From Cunninghamia lanceolata (Eukaryota; Streptophyta; Pinopsida; Cupressales; Cupressaceae): a stretch of DNA of 64,000 nt. Positions 1 through 12,363 of this stretch are shown in pieces. A model generated the notes under the pieces. It was not told the DNA's origin. It saw only the letters and a list, made by a program, of their open reading frames with translations, and did no database searches. Where the stretch lies: assembly GCA_027924645.1 (NCBI GenBank), contig BSBN01001017.1, positions 12,240,501-12,304,500 of the forward strand, read 5' to 3'. The stretch's first letter is position 1, and every line of letters begins with the position of its first letter. Both the position numbers and the translations under genes were made by a program.

Positions 1-499
1 AGCTGATCATATGATTATCTTATAGGCCCATGTGCTTTTTTAGTGCTTACAAAGGTAGTATATAGAGACCATGATTGATAAGAAGCTTGTCATTAATAGA
101 TTTGTGAGAGGCTCACATTTTTGGTGCTATAAATTTGTTAGCTCCTAAGACTTTAGATATCATCACATAGAAGGAAAATTTGGTAAAGGAGAATTTATCT
201 AGAGGGCATGAACAATGGTTTTGGGTTCAGCAAATTTTTCCTTTTTAGTTGGAGACTAGGTTCTAGAGATCTAAGCCCCAACCTAAGGGGACATTCAAGA
301 CATGTTTTGCACCTCCTAGGGCTCTTTAACATTATTAATAGTAGAGGTAGAAGCCTTAGAGGGCACTACATAGTGATCAAACTATTGGTGGGCATATCCA
401 TAAGGAGTAATAGATGAAGCATCATAGGGGTCATTTTGCTCAATAACAAGCTAGATTTGGTTAGCCTAGTCCTAATGTCTCAAGATTTTATTAATCAAG
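1..499. other. Unassigned AT-rich sequence upstream of a gypsy remnant
   Basis: No convincing coding frame, LTR end or repeat was recognised. By position it could be worn gag or leader sequence of the gypsy element whose pol begins near 500, but I could not align it to a gag domain. Short open frames are present and look like chance. Confidence 0.3.
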
Positions 500-2075
500 T
501 ATATCAGAGATCCCACTCCATCTCTTAACATTGGACCATGTTACATTTATGGGTAGGAGGGCTACATTTCTAGGTATTATCTATAGGGATGAGTTGTAGT
601 TGCTAGTATGGACTACTTTGATATTCATCAAGAAAGCATTGATTGTCATTGTAAGGTAGTGTATTCTGTAGATGATATTGGAAATCATGTTGTGATATAT
701 GGAACTCATAGACCCATCTCACTTTGTATGATTTTAGCCATGCACTTGAAGTGGACCATGTGGGAGGGGTGATAGATGTTTTCTATCAAAGTGAGCGATC
801 TTTAGATAAAAGTGAATTCCATGAGTTTTCTCTCAGTGATCACCCACTTGTAAATGATTTTTCAAACATCCTTGCTAGTGTCATTCTTAGTATGCCACCA
901 AAGTAATATGTGGACTTCAATATTGAACTTATTTTATGAGTAGAGCATATCTCTAATCTGCAATATGGAATGACTACTCAAGATCTCAATGAGATTAGAT
1001 TATATTTGGAAGAATTGTTAGATAAGGCACACAATAATCCTATATTATCTCCTTGGGGTGGACCCATCATATTCATGAAGAAGGACAACTCTCTTTAGTT
1101 GTGTATCGATTAGTGATAGTTGAACAAGGTGATAGTGATGAACCGGCATCCCTTACTAAGGATTGATGATTTATTTAATTAGATTAAGGAAGGAAAATCA
1201 TTCTTGAATATTAATCAAAAACATTAGTGTCATTATATTTTCATTTAAAATGAGTATATTCATTGAACAACATTAAAAATTTGATATGGACACTAAGCCC
1301 TCCAGTTGTCATGGTTCCATACAAGTTGTTGAATTCTCCATTATTATTCATGAGCTTGATGAATGGGATGTTGTACACCTATCCAGGTGAGTTTTTCTTT
1401 GTGTTCTTATATATGGAATTATAATTTATTCAAGGATAGTTGAGGAGCATGAGGACCACTTCAATTAGGTTCAGTAGTGTTTGTGAGAGAACTAGCTTTT
1501 TGGCAAATGGTTGAAGTGTGAATTATTCTAGTCTAAGATGAAGTATTTGGGCCATGTTATATTTAGAGAGGGTATCTTAGTATATCCCTTAAAATTTTGG
1601 GCTATTTTTTATTAGCCTATGCGCACTAATGTTTATGGCGTTCAAGTTCCATGGGATTAGCATGTTACTACTACCAATTTGTCACAAAATTTTAGGAGTA
1701 GAACATCCCATTACTTCTCAAGTGAACATAAAAGAGAAGAAGTTTTTATGTATATATTAGTGTAAGAGATCCTTCTAGGTTCTCAAAGAGTGGCTAACTA
1801 GTGCACCAATCCTTGTAATGCTCCATCATATAGAAAAATTTGTGATTTGCACTAATGCTTCTTTGTATGGTTTGGGTGTTATCCTTATGCATGGAGAATG
1901 TTTTATTTCTTATGAATCATAGAATCTCAAGGACCATGATATTAATTACCCTACCCATGATCTAGAATTGGTAGTGGTTATCCATGTTCTTATGCACTAG
2001 AGACACTTTCTTTTGGGTCATTAGTTTGTGTTACATGCTAATCATTGTAGCCTGAAATAAATTATGTGGGCAGTC
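500..2075 (+). pseudogene. Degenerate Ty3/gypsy pol (protease-RT linker, RT, RNase H)
   Basis: Translating across stops and frame changes gives a recognisable gypsy pol series. A segment near 608-660 (MDYFDIHQESIDCHCKVV) matches the conserved linker before RT. Around 960-1240 there is RT sequence including SPWGGPIIFMKKDNS and a version of '[19 protein letters not shown]'. MSLMNGMLYTYPG follows near 1350. The RT catalytic FLDD position near 1400 now reads FLYMEL, so the active site is lost. RNase H appears at about 1850-2060 (CTNASLYGLGVILMHG, then NYPTHDLELVVVIH). It closely resembles the minus-strand pol fragment at 24.96-27.39 kb, so both probably come from related gypsy lineages. Integrase was not found downstream and no LTRs were identified. 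It is non-functional. Clade assignment beyond Ty3/gypsy is not possible by eye. Confidence 0.8.
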
Positions 2076-3144
2076 TGAGATATCTATGAAAATTTAGTTT
2101 TCCATGTGTTATGTGATATTTGTTGTCTTAACTCTAGAGGGAGTCACTAACATTCGTGGAATAAATTAGGGCATTTTCATCACCCAAAAATGAGGGAAGA
2201 ACTGGAGGAAGAATAGGAAGAAACAAGAAAAAAAAGACGGAGAGTAGAGAATGGTGAAAAGGGAGGAGGTCTGAGGCTTTGCACAAGGAATAAGATTTGT
2301 TGATACCATGTATGTTATGTTGTGATATCAATTTATTTTCTTTCTCTGTATCGACAAAAGTGTTGTTTTGTTTCATATGTTTGATTTATTAAATCAAATG
2401 CAATAAGGAGATGCTTATGAAGGATTTTCTTTAGTTTCGAAGATCTTATTTTTCATGTAAAACCCAGTCATTTTAAAAGACCATATTTCAATCTATGTAT
2501 TGTTATTATATTGAAATATTTGCAGTCTTATTTAAAGTCCATATTTAGGCTGGTGTATTGTTAGGATATTCAAATATTTTAGAGACCATATCTAGGTTTT
2601 CATATCATTATTATATTGGATGGGAATCAACTATTTTTATGACCATATATAGGTTTGTGCTATACATGTAAAATATGAGTTCGTTTCTCCTTTTAAAGGC
2701 TACAATAGACCAGAGTGGGATCATTTGTAGATTAAATCTTGTTTTGGAAAAGTTGTTATGTTGTGGCCTAATCAGGCTGCGGTCTATTCCCAATCGAATG
2801 GGACTATGATTTAGTTGGACAACTAGGTCTAGATGTGGTTAGATATTAATGTTTGATTTTTTCTAAGTATGACTGTGAGAGCCACATGACCATACTTAGG
2901 TCAGTATATTGACTTAGGAAAGGTGTTCTGAATGAGAACAACTCATATAACTGAATTAATGGTTTTTCTTTCTAGCTCTGCCCATAAAGATTGATTAGGG
3001 CTTATCTGTAATTGATTTAAGTAAACATGATGGACCATGTTAAGAGGGTTTTTTTAAATATTTTATATTATGATATTGTCCAATTCTTTTAAAGTGTGTG
3101 GGTAGTCTAAAATATCTATGAAAACTTAGTTTTCCATATGTTTT
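2066..3144. repeat. Pair of ~47-bp direct repeats about 1.03 kb apart (2066-2112 and 3098-3144)
   Basis: Both copies share the string ATATCTATGAAAA, then CTTAGTTTTCC or TTTAGTTTTCC, and the same flanks with a handful of substitutions. The first copy abuts the end of the RNase H remnant. They may mark an insertion or recombination end, or simply be two fragments of one repeat. The sequence between them is AT-rich and shows no coding signal. Confidence 0.5.
2476..2665. repeat. Degenerate short tandem repeat, ~46-59 bp spacing
   Basis: Four related segments beginning GACCATAT or GTCCATAT occur near 2480, 2539, 2584 and 2640. Each is followed by a T/A-rich stretch with 'tattgttattatattg'-like sequence. 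Spacing is irregular, so this is an old, decayed tandem array. Confidence 0.4.
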
Positions 3145-3623
3145 ATTATGGTCCATTTCTCTTATGGACTGAGATATGAATCCTATGTTTTATATGAGTA
3201 AGGATTGTTTATATTTGAATTATTATCCAATTCTAGACTGTGTATTTAAACTAAACGTTCGTGAGTATGATTTCCTAAGATATTGAGTCTCATATAATTT
3301 GTTAAGGTTCACTTTAGATTGTGTACATAGTTTTCAAATGAATTGAGACTTTAATCTTATTTTTGATTTTTGTATAATCTAAGAAAGGATTCATCAAGGA
3401 AAATAAAGTTACTTTATTAAACTTGGGATTACTTGATACATCCATTCTTGAGACTAATTATTTTACATATATATACATATATAAGTGAATGTCTATATAC
3501 ATATGGGAAGATACTTATATAAATATATATAAATGCAAGAATGTGGTAAAATTATTATAAAAATTGTCTAGTTGGACACTACTATTCTATTACTTCTATC
3601 AAGTGCTTATATATTTTTTCTTT
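3145..3623. other. AT-rich intergenic sequence, nothing recognised
   Basis: High AT content with short TATATA/ACATAT runs near 3465-3530. No domain, LTR end or RNA gene was seen. Confidence 0.3.
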
Positions 3624-3634
3624 ATTTGATAGTT

Positions 3635-3793
3635 TTAGACTATAACTTGCAGTGTGCCTGGTAAAATTTTTAATGTGGCCAGTGACGTTGGCGCGACACA
3701 CCCTCTGGTACCACATGGGCAAGGGGGAGACTGGACCTCATGCCTACCACATGAAGCTCTCACCAATCGAGCCAGAACCCCCACCCTTGCTTG
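3635..3793 (-). mobile_element. tRNA-derived SINE (Au-like) with 11-bp target-site duplication
   Basis: A 159-bp GC-richer block is flanked by perfect copies of ATTTGATAGTT at 3624-3634 and 3794-3804, the long TSD expected of LINE-mobilised SINEs. Read on the minus strand, the 5' part contains TGGCTCGATTGGTGAGAGC, an excellent RNA polymerase III A-box. About 30 nt later comes GGTCCAGTCTCCC, a worn B-box (GGTTCGANTCC-like). The length and the A-box sequence resemble the plant Au SINE family. A 3' tail is not obvious. There is no coding capacity. Family name is inferred; the tRNA-like head and the TSD are seen directly. Confidence 0.75.
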
Positions 3794-3804
3794 ATTTGAT
3801 AGTT

Positions 3805-4840
3805 ACATGAGCAAAGTATCATTCATTAATTATTTTACCATGTGATCATAAATGCATTGAATGGTAAATACTCGAGCAGAGCATTCTTGTGTCTTATACT
3901 GCCATGATATTTATGTATCTATACATTTCATGATAAATGTTGAATCTTTCTAGAAACTGTAAGGAATTGATATAGTATTCCTATCATCTATCAGTATGAG
4001 GAAATATATTATTGGTTACTTTTATGTGAAAAAAGATGAATGAAGAATGTTTAGAATCTTATGAAACAATGCTTTAAAAGTTGTTGAAACTATTGTTTAA
4101 ATATGTTTGTGATATTATTATTTGTGTGAATAATTTGTCTCTTGATGACAAGACTAAGATAGATGTGTGTGAAAAATGATGCACATATCTAGTTTGGAAT
4201 GTGATTATTATTATTATATCATAACTTTGGCCAAAGTAATGCAATTTGTTTCTTACATTGTTGATTCATAGTGTCTATTGGGTTACATGTTAGTCAAAAT
4301 TGTCATACTTAGCTAGAGGGTATCTGGAGTCATATAGTAGATTGTATGTGACATGACACCACACTAGTTATTGGATGGCATGATTTTCTTGCATATTTTA
4401 TTTATCTTCTACCCTTGTGAAGGGTAGGGCCACTTCTAGTTGGAAGGTGTGCCGGGGACCGCCAATTTGTGGTTGGAGGAAAAGCACTCAGGATATGCTC
4501 TCCCTCTTGTAGCTAAAGAACATTGAAGGCTTGATCATGCATATACACTTTATATATATTCACCATGTTAAATATATTTAAAGTCTTGTAAAAATGTATA
4601 TGATTATGACATTGTAAAGTAAATACTTCATTCTATTGTAATATGAAATTTTGTACTCCTTTGTTATGATATGGAATTGAAATAAATATTTATATACTCA
4701 TGATGCATTGTGAATCTTATTTGCTTATTTACTATCCTATTTGTGGAATTAAGAGTATAGCTTTGTTTTTAAGAAAAAAATATAAGTGTATTTTTGGTAA
4801 TTTCTTAGTGTGCTTTTAGGGAATGACCTAACATTTGAAT
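3805..4840. other. Intergenic sequence, nothing recognised
   Basis: AT-rich, with a small GC-richer patch at about 4430-4500. No coding frame, LTR terminus or tRNA-like box was found. Confidence 0.3.
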
Positions 4841-7303
4841 TATAATAAATTTATGGTTTTGTTGGAATTTAAAATTGGAAAATGGAAGCCTAGTCTTAAC
4901 AGATCTCATTAATTCAAACTATTTAAAAATAGGTTTTAAAATGAGGATGCTACAACATGTTCAATGTTATACCTTGTCATCTTGCATTGGCCTAGCCATG
5001 CATTAGTAGTTAGTCATATGAGTTGTATTAATAATTTTTGAGTTGGAAACTTAGTGTTGAGATTCAAACATGTTAGTAGGCTTGTAGATAATCCCTTTGA
5101 CATCTTCAATGTTAGTTTTTGTGTCTCTAATAACCTCATTGTTCATTAGAGGCCTTCCAGACCCTTCAAAATTATCTTTCCCAAGGGTGATTATATTGAT
5201 GAAAGGGGTGATCTAAAAATAGAATGGTAGATTCTAGATTGTTAATAGGGTGATCCCACTCAATAAGGGTGATCATGAGATAGTGAATACTTCCTAAACT
5301 TTTGCAAAAGATTTTCTAAAGAGAGATTAACAATTGGGGTCTACCTTGAGTTTCTATCTACTTGGTTTGATGGTACTTTATGTCCTTGCCATTTAATCTT
5401 TATTTTGTGTCATAATTCATGCCTCAAGAGGAAATATACAATCTCTTACATGACTAGGTTGTGATAGTGATTCTATCTACTATTTGACCTTCCTTTTAGA
5501 CATTCGATATGGTTTGGATGTCATTTCAACATTATTTTGGACTTGTGTGTGTTTTGGTTGGTATTATGAGATGGGATGATGGTCAAGTTTCTTGGACTAG
5601 GAAATGTATGTTCATTCTCATTTATTTATTCTCTCTTAACAAGAGATGGGGTTACTAATATTGTACCCTTTCACCATGGTTAGAGGTAACTCTATCCTCT
5701 CATATGGTGAGATCACCATGTGACAATGTTAAGTCTTCCACTTGCGTAGTCATGCTTTATGCATTGATGTCACACTTAATGATTTTTATTGCATTGTGTC
5801 ACAACATCTCTATTGTGTAGGTGTGCATTTTGGTGTGTTTTTGTTATAGTTGTGTCACAAAAATTTGTTCATGCAATTGTTAATAATTAATGTCTTAGGT
5901 GAGAACTTGAGGCACTACATTTTGTAATGATTTGTAATGGTTTATGTGATTATTTATGACATATTAAAATGCATGGAATACTATTTTAACATGTGAATTT
6001 GAATGAGAATAGTTGATGTGTATAACTATGTTTGTCATAAAAAAAAATGAATGAATCTAAGAAAGATAATCATGTCATATTTCTAACTATTCTTTCATGA
6101 TCATTGGGTTATCCATTTATCCACTTCTATCCAAGCTAATGAATTGGGAGGAAAGATATTCCTTAAATGCGTGGGTTCAAAACCACTTCACCATGTTTAT
6201 AGTTGGAATGTTGGATGAAGCTAGAGTTGCTTGACATTACTCCATTGGATGGTTCTACATTTATACTTGGATTATATTTATTATTGATTGGTTGAGCACT
6301 ATTGCATATGTGGAGTTTTGAATCATGTTCCCATTCATATGCATTTTTATACAATGGGTGTATTATTGGATTCCATTGTATTATTGAGGGTATTGATATT
6401 GTACATCTTGTAAAGATATTTGGTGTATTCATCAATATTGGACTTTAAATGGAAATAACTATTTTATGTGTGTGTATGTCTTTATACACATTAATGTGTG
6501 TGAATTAATCTTGTTAAGTATGAGTAATGTTGTGTCTCACATTAGGAGGTTGTTACATAATTTTATCTTTTCATGCTTTTTAAATGAGAATATTATACAA
6601 AACAACTAACCCTTGTTGACAATGAACATTATTTATCATGTTAAAAACCTTTTAAGTTCTTAGAGCATCTAAATGTATTGTTTTAGATTTGTTGTATCTT
6701 GAAAACATAGATCATTAATTGATGGAATCATATTTGATAATATAGATTGACCTATCAGATAATTTATATGTATAGTCACATTCATGACTCTCTCATAGCA
6801 TGTTGAACTTCAAATAGTCATAATATCTTCATACAATATCATTTCATTGCCCACAGGTTTCTATTAAATAAAAGATATAATCCACTATTTGTACATAAAA
6901 TGAATATAACACCTAATTAAATAACATTTCTTGTTACCAATAGTTTGTCTATCTTTTTATTACTAAATATTTCCACTCATCTAGATGCATATGTATTTTG
7001 ATTCCTTGTAAATTTAAAACAAATCATGGGTGGCATGAAACCTCAACCTTGTTTCTTAGCCACAACCTATGAGTTGTAGTAGCATTAAATTATTTATGTA
7101 GAGATAGATAGTATTTACCCTACCTTTGATATATGATTTAGATGAATGATGTGAGACCCCAATTTCATTAGGGATTAATAACTCAATGGGAATTTTTGTG
7201 GCCAATTATATTCTCTATTTCTTTCTTTATTAAAGTATCTTATTGCAACTTGTTTTCCCATTATTCTTCATAAAACATAGTCATGGGAACGTCTATTCCT
7301 ACA
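4841..7303. repeat. Repeat family R, copy 1 (uninterrupted, carries two empty insertion sites)
   Basis: This 2.46-kb segment is collinear with the split segments 16694-17021, 23945-24451 and 39892-41464. Homology starts at TTATAATAAATTTATGG and ends at TATTCCTACAT. It contains unoccupied target sites for both large LTR elements that split copy 2: AAATA at 5217-5221 and TGCGT at 5743-5747. I see no coding frame, no TG...CA ends and no terminal inverted repeats, so its class is unknown. It is longer than copy 2 at two points (near 5015-5075 and 5245-5265), the second being bounded by a short direct repeat (gggtgatc). Confidence 0.8.
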
Positions 7304-8440
7304 TCTTGACTCGGCTTAAATATTAGTTACCTCTTCTTTAAAACTAAAATATGAAGAGTATTTTGTTGTAATATAGACACCTCTCTATGTTCTACCAAGA
7401 TAGTATGGTTTTGAAGTCAAACTCTTGATATTATGTATTGAAATGATAATACTAAACAAGATGACCCTATTTATGATTAAAAAAACAAAGAGTTTGTCAT
7501 ATGTTTTGAGTGTCAATTCACACCTAGTGGGTGTTGTGCACAAAAATATAGCAACCATCTTGGCCCCCTCTCCCTTTATGTAAAATATCCTATAATCTAC
7601 CATGTTCATTTTATGTTGTCATACTACTAAATGTATTTGTCTTTTTTGGTTTGTAGGGAACAACCATCTTCTTATGAGATTTGCATTCTAGAATTTTGTA
7701 TGTCTTTGCAGAGATTAAAGTTGTATTGTAGTCCTCGATTTTTTATTAGGTTTTATCTAATTTGTTGGATGGAAATTTCATCTTGCATTATAGGTACACT
7801 AAATCGTTAGAAGCCATTCTTTTAATTGGACACTTAACCTTTAAAGATTCATAATGTTCATTTTTCTTTCCTTGAAATTGATATAATGTTTCTAGTGAGT
7901 GGTCTTAAATTCCTTACCAATGAAATATTCTACTATTTTTGCACATACAAATCTAGTATTTTTCTATTTTAAGGGTAACTGGTGGTGGATCTATGGATTC
8001 ATCATTTACGTAGCTAATTGATCTTTAAAAGGCTAACAAACCCTAGTAATGACAACACATAATATGGACTTAAAATGACCTTTGATGGCAATATCAGAGC
8101 TCCCTTCTTTAGCTAATATAATTCTTTTGAAGTAAAAGAGAATAGTTTTAGCCTTGAACTTGCCACCAACACTGTGGATTCCTCGTCTTAGATTCATCGA
8201 GAATAAAGGTTGTCCCATAAAATGCTAGATCTGGATTTGTATCTTTACCTCATCTGTAATATATTAAAAGTTGAAAATATGGCAGAGATAATATTTTATT
8301 TTTTATCAATACATCGGTATAGCTATGCCCAAAATGCCTCATTTCGGGAAAATAAGGAGATTGTGTAATTTACACACCCAAACATTGAATGCTATTCTTG
8401 TTTGAAACTTTGACTTACTAATCTTCTTGACAGACTAGCA
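7304..8440. other. AT-rich intergenic sequence, nothing recognised
   Basis: No homology to other parts of the window and no credible coding frame. Short open frames on the minus strand look like chance. Confidence 0.3.
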
Positions 8441-9730
8441 TTACAGATCGGAGATTAACACTTTGTATGTTGTTTAAGGACCTCTCTACTGTGCGTAGAG
8501 CAAAACCTCACCCGCTTTTGCCGCGTTGAAAACCATGCTTTATTAACTCATTCAAAGAATATTTCATGCCAACAATTTTCTTATACATGGATTTCTAAAG
8601 TCCGGAAGCAAAATCTCAGATATTTAAACGAGAAAAATGGTAGTAGACGAATCCATAAGCACCTGGGTTTTTCTGCAACTTTCAGGCATGCTCCATGGAA
8701 AATATTCTTCCTATTCCTCCCTATCTTCCTTCCATTTGCTGGGATCTCGCATAGTTGACGCATGAATCCAGAGTTCGTTCCACTGTCTCGCGTTGGGAAA
8801 AAAAGAAAGATAACATCCTGCCCGCCTGCCCGCCTGTTTTGGCTTCTCATAATCCTCCAGATGATCCAGACAAATTCACAATCGCGTAGAGAATGTTTGG
8901 AACCAGCCATATCGTTAAACTGCTTCAACTAACTTAGCCTATAAATATATACTTTCCATAGGGGCCCCCGCCACCTGATACATGATACATTCCCTTGCTT
9001 GTAATGTTACAAATGGAGCAATAAAAATGGGCATGGTTACAAATAATTTGAAGCAGTTTAATAATATGGCCGGTTCGAAACACTGATCTCTACGATTGCA
9101 AACTTGTCTGGATGATCTGGAGAAAAATGAGAAAACCAAGATTATCTGGAGGAAAATGGGAAACCAAGACATATTCTTCTTAAGATTGGATCTCCATCAT
9201 CAGAACAAAGTTGCGTTGCCCATGAAGAACGGCGTTACAGTAGGCGTTTATTCTAGTGCGTTTTGACAGTGCATGCTCTTCTTAGTTTCAATGAGGAATT
9301 TTACACCTAATAAAAAGTAAATATTTGTCTTATTGTAATTAGTCAAAATTGACTTTTGAATATTCAAGAACAGCTGTTTGTGGGGTGTAGCACGTATGCA
9401 AATTACAACTCATCGACGACTTGAACTCTTATATCACTATGTAGTGACAATTTTGGAGTCGGCAAAAATCAATTTTATTTAAAATTGTATTGAAATAGTA
9501 TTAAACAGCTAGACATGTAATTTTATTCAACCTTGCGACCTGCTCATTTCGACATAAGACAACATTCCAATTTAGACGCCCCCTTCGCGTGTCTGAACGG
9601 GTCTTCGTAAGTTGGAAACAAAAAATAATGGCAATGCACAAGCAAGCAAAGAATGCTGTTTTTTATCAACATAAGATTTTCACACCCTACGAGTGGTAAT
9701 TTTCGTTGGAAACATCACTAATAGTTTCTA
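8441..9730. other. CpG-retaining, probably low-copy segment
   Basis: Unlike the surrounding CpG-poor repeats, this stretch keeps many CpG dinucleotides and has higher GC (for example near 8510-8530, 8815-8835, 9225-9260 and 9575-9610). It is not repeated elsewhere in the window. On the minus strand there is a TATA-like element (TATATATTTATAGG, about 8939-8952) about 30 bp upstream of an ATG at 8910 that opens a 109-codon frame ending at 8581. The product is not recognised and shows no domain. The segment could be a gene or promoter fragment, or a non-autonomous element. I make no functional call. Confidence 0.4.
8841..9137. repeat. Imperfect inverted repeat, ~90-bp arms, ~119-bp loop
   Basis: The left arm (8841-8928) and the reverse complement of the right arm (9048-9137) match at roughly three quarters or more of positions, including an identical AAACTGCTTCAA end next to the loop. 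An RNA copy of either strand would fold into a long hairpin. The loop holds the TATA-like sequence and a GC-rich patch (GGGGCCCCCGCC). It could be a young inverted duplication of a gene fragment, a MIRNA-like foldback or a MITE; no TSD was identified. Confidence 0.65.
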
Positions 9731-11304
9731 CGAATAAATCAATTTGATGTATTTATTATCTCAACTTAACCACCATTTAAAAATTTAACTATGATCAATC
9801 ATTTATCAAAGAAAAATATATTGTTTTCATAACAACAGCATTACTTAGGGTATTGGTAATAAATTGGTATTTTTTAAATTGCGAGATAAGAGAATGTTTT
9901 TCGAAAATCATATAAAAGATTATGTATTAATTATTTTAAATTGTATTTTTATCATTCACTACTAGAATGAAGAAGATACATTAACATTGTGCATATATTA
10001 ACTCAAGTAGCTAGAATATATTCCATCTTATGATTCCACCATCCCTTTGAAACGTAGCCCTTAGCTAGGATGTATATTATCAATTTTATTTGTTCATTCC
10101 AAACACAATCTTCTATAACTCATTGTATAAGTTGTGATCCTCGTCTTATCTCTAATACTAAAGTATAAATAAAACATTCAAGCAACTTTGGCTTAGATTT
10201 CTAATCTACACCCATTCTTGCTAATATTTTGATTCTATTGTTGGGACCTTAGTAAAGGGATAAAAAGAGATTTGAATAACAAATATGTTCTTTGTAGTAA
10301 AAAATAAGTTAATAAGGAAGGATCACAATTGAAAATAAACAAGATTTTACAATTTATGGTAGGATCCTCTAGGTTCCAACCTTGCGAGAGATGGTTAGGC
10401 ACCTAGAGGATGATAAGTTGAAAGGGGGAAATTTAAAGGGATCTTCAAAGAGATGTGATTGCTAGAAGAAGGATGAGGATGGGCCATTATGGATGGAGAA
10501 GAGGATTAATGAAATATGAAATCAATAAACACCCATGGGAAAAGGAGATAACAAGAAGTAAAGAGAAATTATGGAAGAGATTGAACTGGCAAAGGAATTA
10601 AACATGGAAGAAAAAGAAACTAAAATATTGAAGGAAGATAAGAAAGATGTGGCACATGAATTAAGAAGGATAGAAAAGCTAAGTTAGAGTGTGCCAAGAG
10701 GGCTACTATTCATAATGATAATGATGTACAGTTAGAGCATGCCAAGGGGGCTACTAATGATGATGGTACTAAGGAAGATTTAGAGTGTGGTAGAGGGGCT
10801 ACCACTAAAATTATTGAGGATAAGGAGGATAAGGAAAACCTACCATTAGAAGAATTGAGCACAAGTGAGTGTGCCAAGGGGGCTATAGTTGAACACAAGA
10901 ATTCTATGGAAACTATTATGACTCCACAAATATAGGAATAAGGGATATTATAACACTCCATAATAGATACACATTTTCAAGCAAGTCAATAGCCATCTAT
11001 ACAAAGCAACTGGGATCCTCGAAGAGTTTGCAAAATAGATTGAAGAATATGTGGTACTTAGAGAGCCACTAAAAGAAGGGTCTTGAAGTAGGGTTTCTCT
11101 ACCATTTAATATTTTGACTCATACACCTCATTTGGAAATTGACATGTGTCTAACCTAAAAATCATAGCTAATAATGGATTTGAGGAATTATGAACCATTT
11201 TAACAAAACTAAAACCTTCGAATTTAGTGACGACTATTTAGATAAGGTATTGAGTAAAAGTATAGGTCTAAAAAAGGAGAAAATGGTGAATTTCAATTTA
11301 CAAG
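9731..11304. other. Intergenic sequence with one repetitive open frame
   Basis: AT-rich to about 10.3 kb, then purine-rich on the plus strand. A stop-to-stop frame at 10660-10935 (+) has no start codon. It encodes four imperfect repeats of a short motif (ECAKRAT, EHAKGAT, ECGRGAT, ECAKGAI) separated by acidic linkers. I do not recognise the protein. It may be a retrotransposon gag or leader fragment. Confidence 0.3.
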
Positions 11305-12350
11305 TGTTGGTGTAATTATGTTATTGCACCTTATATTAAGTTTACTTGGGTGATTATTATTTATTTACTTGAGTAAAGTAGGAAATAAGAGCGCATGCCA
11401 TCTCCTTGATTTATGGGAGCACACGCAACATCTCCCTCATCAAGGTGATTTCACTTGGTCATCAAGATGAGTTCACATGACACCCCTACTCTTATAGTTG
11501 AGTTAATCTCTAGTTTACTACTCTCCTTAGGGACACTTGTCATAGTGACTTGTGTATGCTTGAGCCTATTTATATGTACTTAATCCATTCATTTGATGAT
11601 TGATTTAGTTGAACTAATTTATTTATTCTATTTTGGAATATCTTGTGTTGTTGCATATTACATTATTTGTTTTGTTCTTGTAGTTATTGAAACTTTCTTC
11701 GTGCACCTAGATTTGACCTTTTGTAATTGGTTTCTCATTGAATATTATATGGTATTAGAGCCTTGTTGGTGTTTGGAGTTTGTTCTTGTCCATTGAGGAA
11801 AGAGGGTTTCATGTGAAGCTTAACATCAAAAGCTTCACATTGGTGATTCCTATTAGAGTGAATAATTTATCTATTCACTATAGCTTAAGTGTACTTAGGT
11901 TGATGAGGCTATACAACATCTTGTTTAATTGAATGTGCAACCTTTTAGGCCTTTAGAGGTTACCAAGTTGTTTGGTAAACCTCATGTGCATACTTTTTGA
12001 GGTTGGAAGACTTGCCATCTCACCTCAAAAGGCACTTTGTAGTTATACAACACTTGTCACACAAGGTTGTTGGTTTGCACATTCCAAGTGATTCAAAGGT
12101 TGACACCTTATAGGACACTTGTATACTTGTTTGTGCCACATCACGTGGCACTTGTCAATCCATATGCAAGGTAGATTGCCTCTTCCATGCCTATATAATG
12201 AAGCATTCTCATGTAAATTTGTAATTGAGATCAATATTTGTGTATGCTCAATAAGGTTCATCAATATCATTGATTTCTTATCTCGTATTGTTGCTTTCCA
12301 TATTCTGATAGTGTAGTTGAAGTTGCAGAGTATCCTTGGCTATTCCAACA
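11305..12350 (+). mobile_element. 5' LTR of a truncated LTR retrotransposon
   Basis: The 1,046-bp segment begins TGTTGGTG and ends CCAACA, followed directly by a primer-binding site, so it is a 5' LTR in plus orientation. A TATA-like TATATAATG lies at about 12191-12199. No matching 3' LTR is present in the window and no gag/pol follows, because another LTR begins at 12847. The TG...CA ends with a Met-tRNA PBS fit a copia-type element, but this is inferred. Confidence 0.65.
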
Positions 12351-12363
12351 TGGTATCAGAGCC
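12351..12363 (+). other. Primer-binding site (initiator tRNA-Met type)
   Basis: TGGTATCAGAGCC lies immediately after the CA end of the LTR. This is the standard plant retrotransposon PBS complementary to the 3' end of initiator tRNA-Met. Confidence 0.85.

Noticed and set aside
4430..4500. GC-richer patch as a second SINE or tRNA gene
   Set aside because: No A-box/B-box pair at the right spacing and no flanking duplication.
8581..9172. Two adjacent minus-strand frames (115 and 77 codons) as a gene
   Set aside because: No recognisable domain, no supported splice structure, and they cover both arms of an inverted repeat. Kept only as part of the CpG-retaining segment.
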